In this document: piece after piece, positions 27,472 through 35,869 of the stretch
How the letters are laid out: every line of letters starts with the position of its first letter
How positions within the stretch are numbered: position 1 is the first letter of the stretch
From: an uncultured Roseburia sp.
GTDB taxonomy: Bacteria; Bacillota; Clostridia; Lachnospirales; Lachnospiraceae
Assembly (NCBI GenBank): GCA_947383215.1
Contig: CANDCP010000001.1
Coordinates: 1-64,000 of the forward strand
Direction: 5' to 3'
Length of the DNA stretch: 64,000 nt
Program-made: the position numbers and the translations under genes
The notes under the pieces: generated by a model
Seen by the model: the letters and a program-made list of their open reading frames with translations, nothing else
The model's database searches: none
Told to the model about the DNA's origin: nothing

Positions 27472-28032
27472 GTGGATGCCGATTTTCTTTTAATCAGAAA
27501 AATGAAGCTGGGAGACGACGGCGCCTTTGACTCGTTTGTGCACAAATATTACGGCGGCATTCTAACTTACTGTAATTATCACTGCCCCGACCCAAAGTAT
27601 GCCGAAGATATCACGCAGGAAACCTTTGTCCGCTTTTTCACAAAGCTTCCCGTTTATCATTACAGGGGAAAGACGCAAAATTATTTATACACAATTGCCG
27701 GCAATCTGTGTAAAGACTATCTGAGAAAAATAAAGGAAACCCCCGTTGAAGAAACGCGGCTGCATGAAAAACTGGAGACGACGGAAGATCAGACAGAAGA
27801 CGTCTTAAACAAACTTACGGTTGAGCGGGCATTAAAGCGATTACCCAGGGAGTTAAACGAGGTAATTACGCTTTATTATTTTGAAGAATTTAAGCTTGCA
27901 GAAATTGCACACATCCTGCAAATCGGTCTTCCCCTGGCAAAATACCGGTTACGCCGGGCTAAGACACAGCTTAAGAATCTCTTGCAAAAGGAGGGTGAAT
28001 ATGAATCTGAAAAAACAACTCGCGCCCTTTAA
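27472..28032 (+). CDS. RNA polymerase sigma factor, ECF-like
   Basis: A 186-residue sigma-70 family protein. Region 2 contains YAEDITQETFVRFFTKLP and the promoter-melting helix, and region 4 contains LPRELNEVITLYYFEEFKLA and the helix-turn-helix ending YRLRRAKTQLKNLL. It starts with GTG, supported by AGGAGG five bases upstream. It heads a four-gene cassette with a membrane protein and an ABC exporter, and overlaps the next gene by 32 bases. It probably directs transcription of its own operon (inference). No recognisable anti-sigma factor is encoded here. Confidence 0.88.
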   Translation: MDADFLLIRKMKLGDDGAFDSFVHKYYGGILTYCNYHCPDPKYAEDITQETFVRFFTKLPVYHYRGKTQNYLYTIAGNLCKDYLRKIKETPVEETRLHEKLETTEDQTEDVLNKLTVERALKRLPRELNEVITLYYFEEFKLAEIAHILQIGLPLAKYRLRRAKTQLKNLLQKEGEYESEKTTRAL

Positions 28033-28756
28033 GCAGGCGCACACGCAATTTTATGAAAATAAAATAGAAGAAACAATCCAAAACTCTAAAAAAGCTTTTT
28101 TTGAAACCGAACAGAAACGGATATTATCCTACCGCGAATTTTTATGGATACAGTTGAAAATCATTCAAAAAAAATGGTGGATTCTTCAGTTTTTACTGCT
28201 GTCGGCAGCCTGGATTGTACTGACGTCGACACAAGATGAAATCTATGCGAAAAGAAGCTTGGGCGTCGCCGCGTCGCTTTTTGTTATTTTAATTATTCCG
28301 GAGCTCTGGAAAAACAGATCGTGCCAATGCATGGAAATAGAAGCCGCGGCCTACTATTCCCTCAGACAAGTCTATGCCGCCCGCATGACGCTGTTTGGCA
28401 TTGCGGACACTCTTTTGATCGCCGTATTTTTTCAGGCGTCCGTACGGCTTCGCTTTGAGCTGGAAGAGTTCATTGTTCAATTTCTCTTTCCATTATGCGT
28501 AACGGCGTGCATCTGCTTTGGAATATTGTGCAGCAAATACGTGTTCCACGAGACGGTGGCAATCATCCTGTGCGTTATATGGAGCGCGGTCTGGCTGTGC
28601 GCTATCCGAAACGAACAAATTTTTTCGGTAATTGCGTTCCCTGTCTGGTTTTGTCTGCTGATATTTGCGTTCGCTTTTTTAATTTTTGCAATATACCGAA
28701 CATTAACACACTGTAATCACTATCTGGAGGTGTCATTCGATGAAATTAGAACTTGA
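28001..28756 (+). CDS. Six-TM membrane protein of unknown function, sigma/ABC cassette partner
   Basis: A 251-residue protein: a charged cytoplasmic N-terminus of about 60 residues, then about six hydrophobic helices. The start was chosen at 28001, where AGGAGGGTGAAT precedes ATG inside the end of the sigma gene. I do not recognise the family. Its position between a sigma factor and an ABC pair suggests it may act as membrane anchor or inhibitor for the sigma factor, or as an accessory permease. Confidence 0.75.
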   Translation: MNLKKQLAPFKQAHTQFYENKIEETIQNSKKAFFETEQKRILSYREFLWIQLKIIQKKWWILQFLLLSAAWIVLTSTQDEIYAKRSLGVAASLFVILIIPELWKNRSCQCMEIEAAAYYSLRQVYAARMTLFGIADTLLIAVFFQASVRLRFELEEFIVQFLFPLCVTACICFGILCSKYVFHETVAIILCVIWSAVWLCAIRNEQIFSVIAFPVWFCLLIFAFAFLIFAIYRTLTHCNHYLEVSFDEIRT

Positions 28757-29627
28757 AAACCTGACAAAAAAATTCGGAAATTTTACGGCCGTAGACCATG
28801 TCAAAATTACAATGACAAACGGCGTTTACGGCCTGCTCGGCGTAAACGGAGCCGGCAAAACAACTTTAATGAGAATGCTATGTACCTTGCTCAAGCCCAC
28901 CGGCGGAACGATCGTCTGCGACGGCAAAAATATCTTTGAAATGGACGGCGAATACCGCAGGCTCCTGGGATATCTGCCGCAGGAATTCGGGTTTTATCCG
29001 GAATTTACGGTTCGGGACTACCTTTTTTACGTTGCGTCCTTAAAAGGAATCTGCCCGGCTATCGCAAAAAAACGGGTGAGAGAGTTAATCGCAAAAGTCG
29101 GTCTCTCGAACGCCGCAAATAAAAAAATGAAAAAACTGTCGGGCGGAATGAAGCGCAGGGCGGGAATCGCGCAGGCTATGTTAAACAATCCCAAAATTCT
29201 GATCCTTGACGAGCCCACGGCCGGTCTGGACCCAAACGAAAGAATCCGTTTCCGCAATTTAATCAGCGAGCTCTCCGAAGAGCGTCTGGTACTGCTCTCT
29301 ACGCATATCGTCTCCGATATTGAGTATATCGCCAACGAAATCTGGCTGATGAAGGGCGGCAGACTTCTGCGCACAGGAACGGCGGACGAAATTATAAATT
29401 CCATGCCGGAAAAGGTCTGGCAGTGTTTTGTGGAAAAAAATATGGTATCTGATTTCATGCGAAAATATAAAATTTCCAATATGAAATCGGAACCAAACGG
29501 CGTGGAACTGCGGATTATTTCAAATGAGAAGCCCCTTGCCCAGGCGCAAAGCGTAAAAGCGTCGCTGGAAGACGTATTTTTATATTATTTTGAAGAGAAA
29601 GCAGGTGATGAAAATGCTGCAGTTTGA
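28740..29627 (+). CDS. ABC transporter ATP-binding protein
   Basis: A 295-residue ATPase of the ABC-2 exporter type: Walker A LLGVNGAGKTTLMRM (about residues 33-47), signature LSGGMKRRAGIAQAM, Walker B ILILDEPTAGLDPNERIR and switch His in LLSTHIVSDIE. A C-terminal extension of about 80 residues is typical of drug and lantibiotic exporters. It is preceded by GGAGGTGTCATTCG and overlaps both neighbours. It probably energises the permease encoded next. Confidence 0.92.
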   Translation: MKLELENLTKKFGNFTAVDHVKITMTNGVYGLLGVNGAGKTTLMRMLCTLLKPTGGTIVCDGKNIFEMDGEYRRLLGYLPQEFGFYPEFTVRDYLFYVASLKGICPAIAKKRVRELIAKVGLSNAANKKMKKLSGGMKRRAGIAQAMLNNPKILILDEPTAGLDPNERIRFRNLISELSEERLVLLSTHIVSDIEYIANEIWLMKGGRLLRTGTADEIINSMPEKVWQCFVEKNMVSDFMRKYKISNMKSEPNGVELRIISNEKPLAQAQSVKASLEDVFLYYFEEKAGDENAAV

Positions 29628-30825
29628 GATCAAAAAAGTTTTTACAAAATTTAAAAACAAAATGGCCCTTTTGTTTTTGCTGGTCACCCTTATCGCCGTA
29701 AGTATGCTGACAATTAACAGGGTGGAATATATCGACGAAAACGGCGGCCGCTCTGTCGGCATTTCGGCGGCAAGAAGCCTTCGGGCCGAAAAAAACAAGT
29801 GGGCGGGCTATCTGACGAAAAACGCCCTTCAACAAGCCGCTGAAGAGCACGCGGCGATCGTAAACTCCGAGGGGGCGTTGTCAAACGATACCCGGGAACA
29901 GGATCTTGCGTATTCCAGGCAGCAGGGGATTTCAACAATTGTCGAAATCATTAACAGCGCGTTTAGCGAGTGGCGGGACTACAATTACTATGCCATCGAC
30001 GGTATTTCCATTGAAGACGCGTCGAATATCTACGAGAGGAGAGTTTCCAACTTAAAAAAATGGCTTGATTCCGGGGAAGAGACGTTCTCCAAAGCCCAAA
30101 AGGATTTTTTGATCTCACAGTACGAAAGCCTTAAAACTCCCTTTTATTATGAATACACGGACGGATGGAGCGCCCTGCTGCAAAATATATCCACCTTTAT
30201 TTTAATCCTGGCGCTATTCATAGGCTTTTTTGTGTCCGGTATCTTTTCGGACGAATTTCAGCTAAGGGCAGATTCCATTTTCTTCTCCTCAAGACTTGGT
30301 CGTAATCGGGCAATCCTTTCAAAAATGGGAGCCGGTTTTTCCATTGTTACGGCCTTTTACGCCGTCTTTATTCTTCTCCACACCGCCATTGTACTTCTGG
30401 TGCTGGGCGCAGACGGGGCAAACTGTCCCATTCAGCTGGATTTATGGAGAAGCGTTTATAACATCACCTTTTTTCAGGCGTACCTTTTGATCATAACCGG
30501 CGGATACGTCGGTACGCTGTTTGCCGCAATCCTCTCCATGCTTGTATCGGCGGCGACGCGCTCAACCGCAACGGCAACGATCGTTCCGTTTATCATTTTA
30601 TGCGCGTTTCCTTTTTTAAGCAGAATCCTCACGCTGCCGCAAATATGCGCTTTCTTTCCGGATCAATTGCTGGAAATCTATATAAGCGTCAAAGAATTTA
30701 ATCTTGTACAGTTCGGCGGCAAGGTAATGAACGTTGTAACCGTCATCACCCCCGCCTATCTGGCGGCATGTCTGCTTCTTCTGCCCGTTCTGTACCGCAT
30801 TTTCAAAAAAGCGGAGGTGAAATAA
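29614..30825 (+). CDS. ABC-2 type permease
   Basis: About 403 residues. One N-terminal helix (FKNKMALLFLLVTLIAVSML) is followed by a long extracytoplasmic stretch (about residues 40-195) and then five C-terminal helices. This is the topology of large ABC-2 permeases that export peptides, lipids or drugs. I set the start at 29614, where AGGTGATGAAA gives proper spacing. An ATG two codons earlier is too close to the AGG. The substrate is unknown. Confidence 0.82.
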   Translation: MLQFEIKKVFTKFKNKMALLFLLVTLIAVSMLTINRVEYIDENGGRSVGISAARSLRAEKNKWAGYLTKNALQQAAEEHAAIVNSEGALSNDTREQDLAYSRQQGISTIVEIINSAFSEWRDYNYYAIDGISIEDASNIYERRVSNLKKWLDSGEETFSKAQKDFLISQYESLKTPFYYEYTDGWSALLQNISTFILILALFIGFFVSGIFSDEFQLRADSIFFSSRLGRNRAILSKMGAGFSIVTAFYAVFILLHTAIVLLVLGADGANCPIQLDLWRSVYNITFFQAYLLIITGGYVGTLFAAILSMLVSAATRSTATATIVPFIILCAFPFLSRILTLPQICAFFPDQLLEIYISVKEFNLVQFGGKVMNVVTVITPAYLAACLLLLPVLYRIFKKAEVK

Positions 30826-30846
30826 CAAAACAGTGTCCCAAACGCA

Positions 30847-30878
30847 AAAACAGTGCAGCCGTATAGCTGCACTGTTTT
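30847..30878. terminator. Bidirectional terminator between convergent genes
   Basis: A 13-bp perfect stem (AAAACAGTGCAGC / GCTGCACTGTTTT, 6-base loop) with A and T tails works on both strands. It ends the sigma/ABC operon and the SH3-NlpC/P60 gene. Confidence 0.9.
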
Positions 30879-30895
30879 GATGTCTCTATGTACGA

Positions 30896-32125
30896 TTAAA
30901 ATATTCTTCTTACAGAAAGGATTGTCCTGTAATTTACGCCGGAATATTTGATTCCCGATTCCGGTGTGCTTGCATGCACAATTGTACCGCCGCCAATATA
31001 AATTCCCACATGACCGCTGTAACATACGATGTCTCCCGGCTGCATTGCATCGACGCCAACCTCGTAGCCGCATCCTCTCATCGCGCTTGAGGAATGCGGA
31101 AGTGAAACGCCAAACGCCGCGTAACATGCCATTACAAATCCGGAACAATCTGCTCCGTTCGTAAGGCTTGTACCGCCATATACATACGGATTGCCGACAA
31201 ACTGGCATGCATAATTGGCAACTGCCGCTCCGCCTGATCCGGACGGCGCGCTGTAACTCCTGCCTGAAGCCGGAGCTGAGGAACCGCCTCCGCCGCTTCT
31301 CCTTGTCGCCGCATCCTGTACTGCCTTCGCCGCCGCGGCTCTCTCTGCCGCCTCGCGCTCCGCCGCTTCCCTCGCAAGTCTCGCCTCTTCTTCGGCCTTC
31401 GACTCAGCCTGTACAAATTCAGTGGAAAGCGTCACATAATCGCTCGATACGTAGCCCTCGCCTTTCTCGACAGACACCTTAACCCAGCCGTCTACCGATT
31501 CGTCCGTCACGGTAAGCTCTTCCAAATCCGGAACCATCTCCAAAACGTCTGACTCTGTCGTCGCCTCCGTCCTTACGAACAATGTCTCCGTATGAACGGT
31601 CGCTACTCTCCGGCTTACGCTTTTGGCAAGCTCTTCGTTATCGCGAACCACATATTCACTCTTCACATATCCGGTAACCGTACCCGATGTAATCCGGTAC
31701 CAGTCTCCCTCTACGGCATGTACCGTCGCCGCGGAATTATTGTAAAGCTTACCAACGACTTCGCTCTCTGTGTTGGATTCGCTTCTGATATTTACATAAT
31801 TATCAACCTGCGCAATCGCGATATTCGCATATTCGTTCTTCGATCCTTTGTTGTCTTTGGCACTCTTCTCTTTCTTCTTATCTGTCGTAGCCTGCTGTAC
31901 AACCGGCGCCCCATTCGCTTCCGTCCTCGCAGTCTGCTCGCTCTTTATCAGATAATTTGAAAAGCAAAGCGATACACCCGACACCAGCGCTCCTGTATCC
32001 CCGTCGACTGTGGCCGCCTGAGAAACACCCGCCAGCGGCGCCGCATACGGTATCATCGGAGTGGCAACAAGAACAACCGCGCTTGCGATACCACAGGTCG
32101 CTACCTTCAAACCCTTTCTGTACAT
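30896..32125 (-). CDS. Secreted SH3-NlpC/P60 (C40) cell-wall hydrolase
   Basis: About 409 residues. The signal peptide (VATCGIASAVVLVATPMIPY) ends near residue 30. Two bacterial SH3-like domains follow at about 103-165 and 180-240, then a Glu/Ala-rich linker (about 245-285) and a C40 peptidase domain. That domain has the catalytic Cys in GADCSGFVMACYAAF, His in YSGHVGIYIGGG and the downstream polar residue in TIVHAS. It should cut peptide stems in peptidoglycan. The start at 32125 was chosen for GGAGGTATTT upstream. Confidence 0.9.
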   Translation of the reverse strand: MYRKGLKVATCGIASAVVLVATPMIPYAAPLAGVSQAATVDGDTGALVSGVSLCFSNYLIKSEQTARTEANGAPVVQQATTDKKKEKSAKDNKGSKNEYANIAIAQVDNYVNIRSESNTESEVVGKLYNNSAATVHAVEGDWYRITSGTVTGYVKSEYVVRDNEELAKSVSRRVATVHTETLFVRTEATTESDVLEMVPDLEELTVTDESVDGWVKVSVEKGEGYVSSDYVTLSTEFVQAESKAEEEARLAREAAEREAAERAAAAKAVQDAATRRSGGGGSSAPASGRSYSAPSGSGGAAVANYACQFVGNPYVYGGTSLTNGADCSGFVMACYAAFGVSLPHSSSAMRGCGYEVGVDAMQPGDIVCYSGHVGIYIGGGTIVHASTPESGIKYSGVNYRTILSVRRIF

Positions 32126-32187
32126 AAATACCTCCATATAATTACAAGTCTTCATTTGTTACAAAATTATTAACTTTTCAATGAGTA

Positions 32188-32216
32188 ATTATAACGCAGC
32201 GGCCAAGTCGTGTCAA
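32188..32216 (-). promoter_or_regulatory. Consensus sigma-A promoter of the NlpC/P60 gene
   Basis: A perfect TTGACA (32211-32216), a 17-base spacer and a perfect TATAAT (32188-32193) on the minus strand. Full consensus predicts strong constitutive expression. Confidence 0.9.
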
Positions 32217-32266
32217 GATGAAATACTGCCATAATTTACCGATGTTTTCTACCGTTTATTGGTAAA

Positions 32267-33184
32267 TTATCCGCGCTCCAAAAGGTATGCCTCCACAGAG
32301 GCAATTGCGTTCGCGCCGTCCGCAGCGGCAGTTACCACCTGCCGCAGTTTTTTTGTGCGCACATCCCCCGCCGCAAACACTCCCGGTATCTCTGTCACGC
32401 AGTCTTCGCCGGCCTTAAGATAGCCGCTCTCGTCCATCGGGACAAACCCCTCTGCGATCTTAGAATTCGGCTCTATTCCAACCGCGACAAAAACGCCCGA
32501 TACCTGCAGCTTGAACCGCCGCTCTTCCTTCCTGTTGTAGACCGAAACAGACTCTACCGCATCTTTCCCGCAAATTTCTTCCACCACAGAATGATAGAGA
32601 ATCTCTATATTCGGTGCCTCTTTTACGCGCTGCTGCAAAATTTTAGCCCCCCGAAATTCATCTCTCCTGTGTATCAGATATACTTTACTGCACCCTCTGG
32701 CCAAAAACAGCGCGTCTTCTAAGGCGACATCGCCGCCGCCCACAACCGCAGCCGCTCTGTTTTTAAAGAACGCGCCGTCACATGTGGCGCAGTAAGACAC
32801 TCCCATGCCGGCTAATTCTTCTTCGCCGGGCACCATAAGCTTTCTGTGCCCTGCCCCGGTCGCCAGAATCAAGGTACGGCTTTGCAGCTCGCCGTCATTC
32901 GTCTGTACTCTGAACAGCTCCCCGGCCGTCTCAAGGCCGCAAACCCCGGCCGTCTTAATCTCTACGCCAAGCTTATCCGCATGCTCCCGAAACTTCTGCC
33001 CGATTTCAAATCCCCCGATCCCCGGAAGTCCCGGATAGTTATCTACCTCATACGTGTTTAAGATCTGTCCTCCGCTCATGGGCTGTCTCTCCAGAACAAG
33101 CGCGTTAAGCCCCGCCCGTTTTCCGTAAATCGCAGCCGAAAGCCCGGCCGGCCCGCTTCCGATTATAATTACATCATATATCAT
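32267..33184 (-). CDS. trxB: Thioredoxin-disulfide reductase
   Basis: About 305 residues. FAD-binding IIIGSGPAGLSAAIYGKRAG is at the N-terminus, the redox-active CATCDG near residue 135, the NADPH-binding VVGGGDVALEDALFLA near 155, and the C-terminal FAD loop GVFAAGDVRTKKLRQVVTA. It reduces thioredoxin with NADPH. The start at 33184 was chosen because AAAGGAGAACCGAC precedes that ATG, while the open frame runs nine codons further. Confidence 0.93.
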   Translation of the reverse strand: MIYDVIIIGSGPAGLSAAIYGKRAGLNALVLERQPMSGGQILNTYEVDNYPGLPGIGGFEIGQKFREHADKLGVEIKTAGVCGLETAGELFRVQTNDGELQSRTLILATGAGHRKLMVPGEEELAGMGVSYCATCDGAFFKNRAAAVVGGGDVALEDALFLARGCSKVYLIHRRDEFRGAKILQQRVKEAPNIEILYHSVVEEICGKDAVESVSVYNRKEERRFKLQVSGVFVAVGIEPNSKIAEGFVPMDESGYLKAGEDCVTEIPGVFAAGDVRTKKLRQVVTAAADGANAIASVEAYLLERG

Positions 33185-33210
33185 GTCGGTTCTCCTTTTA
33201 CTTTTTTTCA

Positions 33211-33239
33211 ATTTTACTATGTATTGTTACTGTTTCCAA
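33211..33239 (-). promoter_or_regulatory. Promoter of trxB
   Basis: On the minus strand TTGGAA (33234-33239), 17 bases and TAAAAT (33211-33216), about 27 bases before the trxB start. Confidence 0.6.
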
Positions 33240-33268
33240 GAAAAATATGGGATCTTTCTATCTTTTCT

Positions 33269-33297
33269 TTGCATTTCTGACGGATTCATGACATAAT
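33269..33297 (+). promoter_or_regulatory. Possible promoter of the YjfB-like gene
   Basis: TTGCAT (33269-33274), 17 bases and CATAAT (33292-33297) lie about 30 bases upstream of the start. Two mismatches occur in the -35 box and one in the -10 box. Confidence 0.5.
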
Positions 33298-33325
33298 AGC
33301 TTTAAAAAACAAGGTGGTGATGTCA

Positions 33326-33520
33326 ATGGAAATCAGTTCATTAAATTCTACGGCTTTAAGCGCCGTGAACAATGCAAGCAATCCAATCGGCCAGGCTCTG
33401 GGCGTTGTCATGCTGGACAAACAGCTCGAGATGTCCGAAACCATGTCCAACGGACTGGTTAAGGCGATGGAACGCTCCGTAAACCCTTCTGTGGGCGGAA
33501 ATATTGATACGTACGCATAG
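33326..33520 (+). CDS. YjfB-like small protein (putative motility protein family)
   Basis: A 64-residue protein matching the YjfB family: an N-terminal MEISSLNSTALSAVNNASNP, a central VVMLDKQLEMSETMSNGL helix and a short C-terminal tail ending DTYA. The family is linked by name to motility, but its function is not established. The start at 33326 was chosen because AAGGTGGTG lies six bases upstream. The gene is monocistronic, with its own terminator at 33574-33622. Confidence 0.75.
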   Translation: MEISSLNSTALSAVNNASNPIGQALGVVMLDKQLEMSETMSNGLVKAMERSVNPSVGGNIDTYA

Positions 33521-33573
33521 AAATTACATGATGATGTTTTTCAACGCACGGCGCGGTTTTTGTGACGTGAAAA

Positions 33574-33622
33574 CGCTGGCAGGGCATTCCGCAAGGGATT
33601 CCTCTGCCAGCGGCATTTTTTT
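33574..33622. terminator. Bidirectional terminator
   Basis: The stem CGCTGGCAG / CTGCCAGCG is followed by GCATTTTTTT on the plus strand and by GTTTT on the minus strand. It separates the convergent YjfB-like and RidA genes. Confidence 0.85.
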
Positions 33623-33995
33623 ATTTCTCTGCGATCGCCTCTATCTCAAGCATAACGTCTTTCGGAAGACGCGCAACCTCCACGCAGCTCCTTGCCGGGA
33701 AATCAGCCGTAAAAAACGATGCGTACACTTCGTTGATTGCGGCAAAATCATTCATATCTTTGATAAATACCGTCGTTTTGACAACTTTATCCATCCCGGT
33801 TCCCGCCGCCTGCAAAAGATTTGTAAGATTTGTAAGCGCCTGTTTTGCCTGCGCCACAGTACCCTCCGGTATTTCCCCTGTTTGAGGATTCACCGGAATA
33901 ACCCCCGAAGTATAAACGGTTCCGTTTACTTCGATTGCCTGCGAATACGGCCCGATCGCTGCCGGCGCCTTATCTGTCGCGATTATTTTTTTCAT
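33621..33995 (-). CDS. RidA family reactive intermediate/imine deaminase
   Basis: A 124-residue YjgF/YER057c/UK114 protein. AIGPYSQAIEVNGTVYTSG is at the N-terminus, the substrate-carboxylate-binding Arg is in FPARSCVEVARLPKD (about residues 100-114), and the end VMLEIEAIAEK is typical. It hydrolyses reactive enamines and imines arising in PLP chemistry. The start at 33995 was chosen because AGGAAGAGG precedes it. The upstream extension has no family similarity. Confidence 0.93.
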   Translation of the reverse strand: MKKIIATDKAPAAIGPYSQAIEVNGTVYTSGVIPVNPQTGEIPEGTVAQAKQALTNLTNLLQAAGTGMDKVVKTTVFIKDMNDFAAINEVYASFFTADFPARSCVEVARLPKDVMLEIEAIAEK

Positions 33996-34078
33996 AATAA
34001 TATCCTCTTCCTTTCCCAATTGCGGCTGCTTTGCCGCTGTCTTCTCTATTCTATTCCAAAATCCCCATTCCCGCAATC

Positions 34079-34912
34079 CTATATTTTTCGTATGGCCTTT
34101 TCGGTAATCTCAATCCGCCTCTCCTTATACAGCCTTCCGACCGCCCGTTTAAACGCGGCTTTAGAAAGCCCAATCTCACGCTTAATCACCTCCGGCGACG
34201 CTTTATCGTTAAACGGGAGCACTCCCGCAAACTCTTCGATCACTTCCATCACACGCTGCGCGTCCTCATCCATCTGAAGATAGGCCTTTTCCCGAAGCGT
34301 CAAATCAAGCTTCCCGTCTTCCTTTACATTTGTCACTCTGGCGCTTATCGTATCGCCGATACGCAAAAAACTATGATCCTCATATTCCGGGATGCGGGCG
34401 GAATATTTGTCGTCCACCGCCACAAAAGTCCCGAAATTATCACTGAATTCGTAGACCCTTCCCTCTACCGTATCGCCGGCCCGATACGGCGAATTTTTCA
34501 TAAGAAGCTCATAGATTCCTTTCATGCTGGCGCACAGCCTGCCGCTTTTATCTATGTAAAGTGTCGCAAGCACTTCGTCTCCCGCCGACACGCGGCTTGT
34601 CATCTCCTTGTACGGCAGAAACAAATCCTTCTCCAGCCCCCAGTCCAAAAAAGCGCCAATCTTTCCAACCTCAATCACCTTTAACACCGCAAACTCCCCA
34701 AGAGAAAGCCTTGGTTCCTTTCGCGTCGCAATCAGTCGGTCTTTTGAATCCTTATACAAAAATACCTTCAGCTTATCTCCCGGCTCAATTTCGGGCGGCG
34801 CCTGTTTTTGGGGCAGAAGCACTCTCTGCTCGTCCCCCGCCTGCTTTGCGAGGTAAATCCCAAAATCTACCCGCTTCACCATTGTAAGTTCCTGCCATTG
34901 TCCTATCTTCAT
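34079..34912 (-). CDS. CvfB-like S1 RNA-binding protein
   Basis: About 277 residues. Tandem S1-like OB folds occupy about 1-60, 65-130 and 140-205 (AFLDWGLEKDLFLPYKEM, then DNFGTFVAVDDKYSARIPEY). A winged-helix domain follows at about 215-277 with LPFNDKASPEVIKREIGLSK. Family members affect virulence and gene expression post-transcriptionally. The start at 34912 was chosen for GGAGGAAAAAAGGA upstream. Repeat copy A of the accessory array begins only about 30 bases upstream, so its promoter may have been altered by the insertion. Confidence 0.88.
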   Translation of the reverse strand: MKIGQWQELTMVKRVDFGIYLAKQAGDEQRVLLPQKQAPPEIEPGDKLKVFLYKDSKDRLIATRKEPRLSLGEFAVLKVIEVGKIGAFLDWGLEKDLFLPYKEMTSRVSAGDEVLATLYIDKSGRLCASMKGIYELLMKNSPYRAGDTVEGRVYEFSDNFGTFVAVDDKYSARIPEYEDHSFLRIGDTISARVTNVKEDGKLDLTLREKAYLQMDEDAQRVMEVIEEFAGVLPFNDKASPEVIKREIGLSKAAFKRAVGRLYKERRIEITEKAIRKI

Positions 34913-35297
34913 TCCTTTTTTCCTCCGAAAAATCCCAATTATGCAAATACACACCTATTTTCACATCAATTATATTATTTATTATGGCTTGCCGATTTCC
35001 TATTGCCAAAATGTCGCCGTTTTTACAATAACATATTTGACTTTTTATTTTAAGTAAACTGCGAGGTATTCCCAATTTAAATTGACCGGAATAATCTTCC
35101 AGGCTGTCTGGTTCATTAATGTCAAGCCCGGCTTCAAGCGCCGCTTCAATCCACGCCCTCTTAGCATCCACTGCATTTGCTACCGCATGTTCCACTGTTT
35201 CGCCACAAGTAATACACCCCGGAAGATCAGGATAAGAAACTACAAATCCACCTTCATTCCTATTTTCCACAATCTCCATCCGATAAAATAATTTCAT
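34785..35297 (-). pseudogene. HicB-type antitoxin, C-terminal domain lost
   Basis: The first 80 or so residues are a good HicB domain: NEGGFVVSYPDLPGCITCGE, then ESLEDYSGQFKL-like SLEDYSGQFKLGIPRSLL. A normal HicB continues into a C-terminal DNA-binding domain. Here the frame instead enters repeat copy A (KNGDILAIGNRQAIIN) and then runs out of frame over the CvfB start until a chance stop at 34785. The real HicB-derived part ends near 35050. The antitoxin may still bind HicA through its N-terminal domain but has probably lost autoregulation. Confidence 0.7.
34942..35019 (-). repeat. Accessory-array repeat, copy A (core only)
   Basis: About 78 bases closely similar to the cores of copies B and C, including the shared TTATTATGGCTTG and TTGCCAAAATGT strings. 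Read on the minus strand it encodes ILAIGNRQAIINNIIDVK. It follows the truncated HicB and lacks the hairpin half present in B and C. Confidence 0.85.
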
Positions 35298-35305
35298 ATA
35301 ATCAT

Positions 35306-35521
35306 TCAGGTGTTTTCATCGCTTCCCGTCTCACTTTCTACAATCTGTCTCACCATCTCAATATAAACCCTCTTAATTGGTTCATGTTTTGGTATCGTAA
35401 TCGGCTTACATCCTGTTTTTCTAAATGTGCAATGACTGCTTCCGCTTCTAGGGGCATTCATCTCATATTCATAGCTCTCCAACACCTTGCGCAATTCATC
35501 AAACCGGACATCTTGCGACAT
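35306..35521 (-). CDS. HicA-type mRNA interferase toxin
   Basis: A 71-residue protein of the HicA/YcfA family. The dsRBD-like core contains the catalytic His in SGSSHCTFRK and the conserved TIPKHEPIKRVYIEMV. It should cleave mRNA independently of, or on, the ribosome when its antitoxin is absent. It precedes the HicB gene by eight bases. The toxin looks intact although the partner is truncated. No clear Shine-Dalgarno is visible. The promoter is at 35581-35609. Confidence 0.87.
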   Translation of the reverse strand: MSQDVRFDELRKVLESYEYEMNAPRSGSSHCTFRKTGCKPITIPKHEPIKRVYIEMVRQIVESETGSDENT

Positions 35522-35580
35522 CCAACAAATTCGTGTTAATAGTTTATCCTACTTTGACATCTTGAATACTTCCCGTTCTT

Positions 35581-35609
35581 ATTATAGATGGTATCGTATT
35601 TGGTTTCAA
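35581..35609 (-). promoter_or_regulatory. Promoter of the hicA module
   Basis: On the minus strand TTGAAA (35604-35609), 17 bases and a perfect TATAAT (35581-35586), about 60 bases before hicA. The -35 lies inside a GTTGCCAA-containing left flank that is similar to the one before the gene at 36683-37774. Confidence 0.7.
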
Positions 35610-35674
35610 CCACTCTATGTCTCATTTCTTTGGCAACAAAAAAGTATATAAATGGGTCAACTTAAAAAATATGA

Positions 35675-35866
35675 AATATAGCAAGCAATCTTAAGGACTG
35701 CCTGCTATATAAAATAATCCGTATGTCTTTGTACTATTCGAACTCGGCGTGTTCTTTGTTCTTTTTAATTTTATTTGTTTAGGTTTCGTGCAAACACACG
35801 CCTGTTTTTAATTCAATTACATCATTTATTATAGCTTGATGATTTTCTGTCGCCAAAATGTTGCCG
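35675..35866 (-). repeat. Accessory-array repeat, copy B (hairpin plus core)
   Basis: About 190 bases. A 16-bp imperfect hairpin (35675-35711, 5-base loop) is followed in plus-strand order by a segment with TACTATTCGAACTCGGCGTG (minus strand: an E-F-E-stop-like end) and a core at 35788-35866. On the minus strand the core encodes ILATENHQAIINDVI and ends in a stop. It lies directly downstream of the YoeB-like toxin gene. It is similar to copy C over nearly its whole length. Confidence 0.88.
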
Positions 35867-35869
35867 ATT

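Noticed and set aside
27881..28000. Upstream extension of the six-TM protein gene inside the sigma-factor gene
   Set aside because: AGGAGGGTGAAT directly before ATG 28001 marks the real start. The extension only reads the sigma gene in another frame.
31592..31960. Open frames antisense to the SH3-NlpC/P60 gene
   Set aside because: They are shadows of a strongly supported secreted hydrolase. No start signals or domains were seen.
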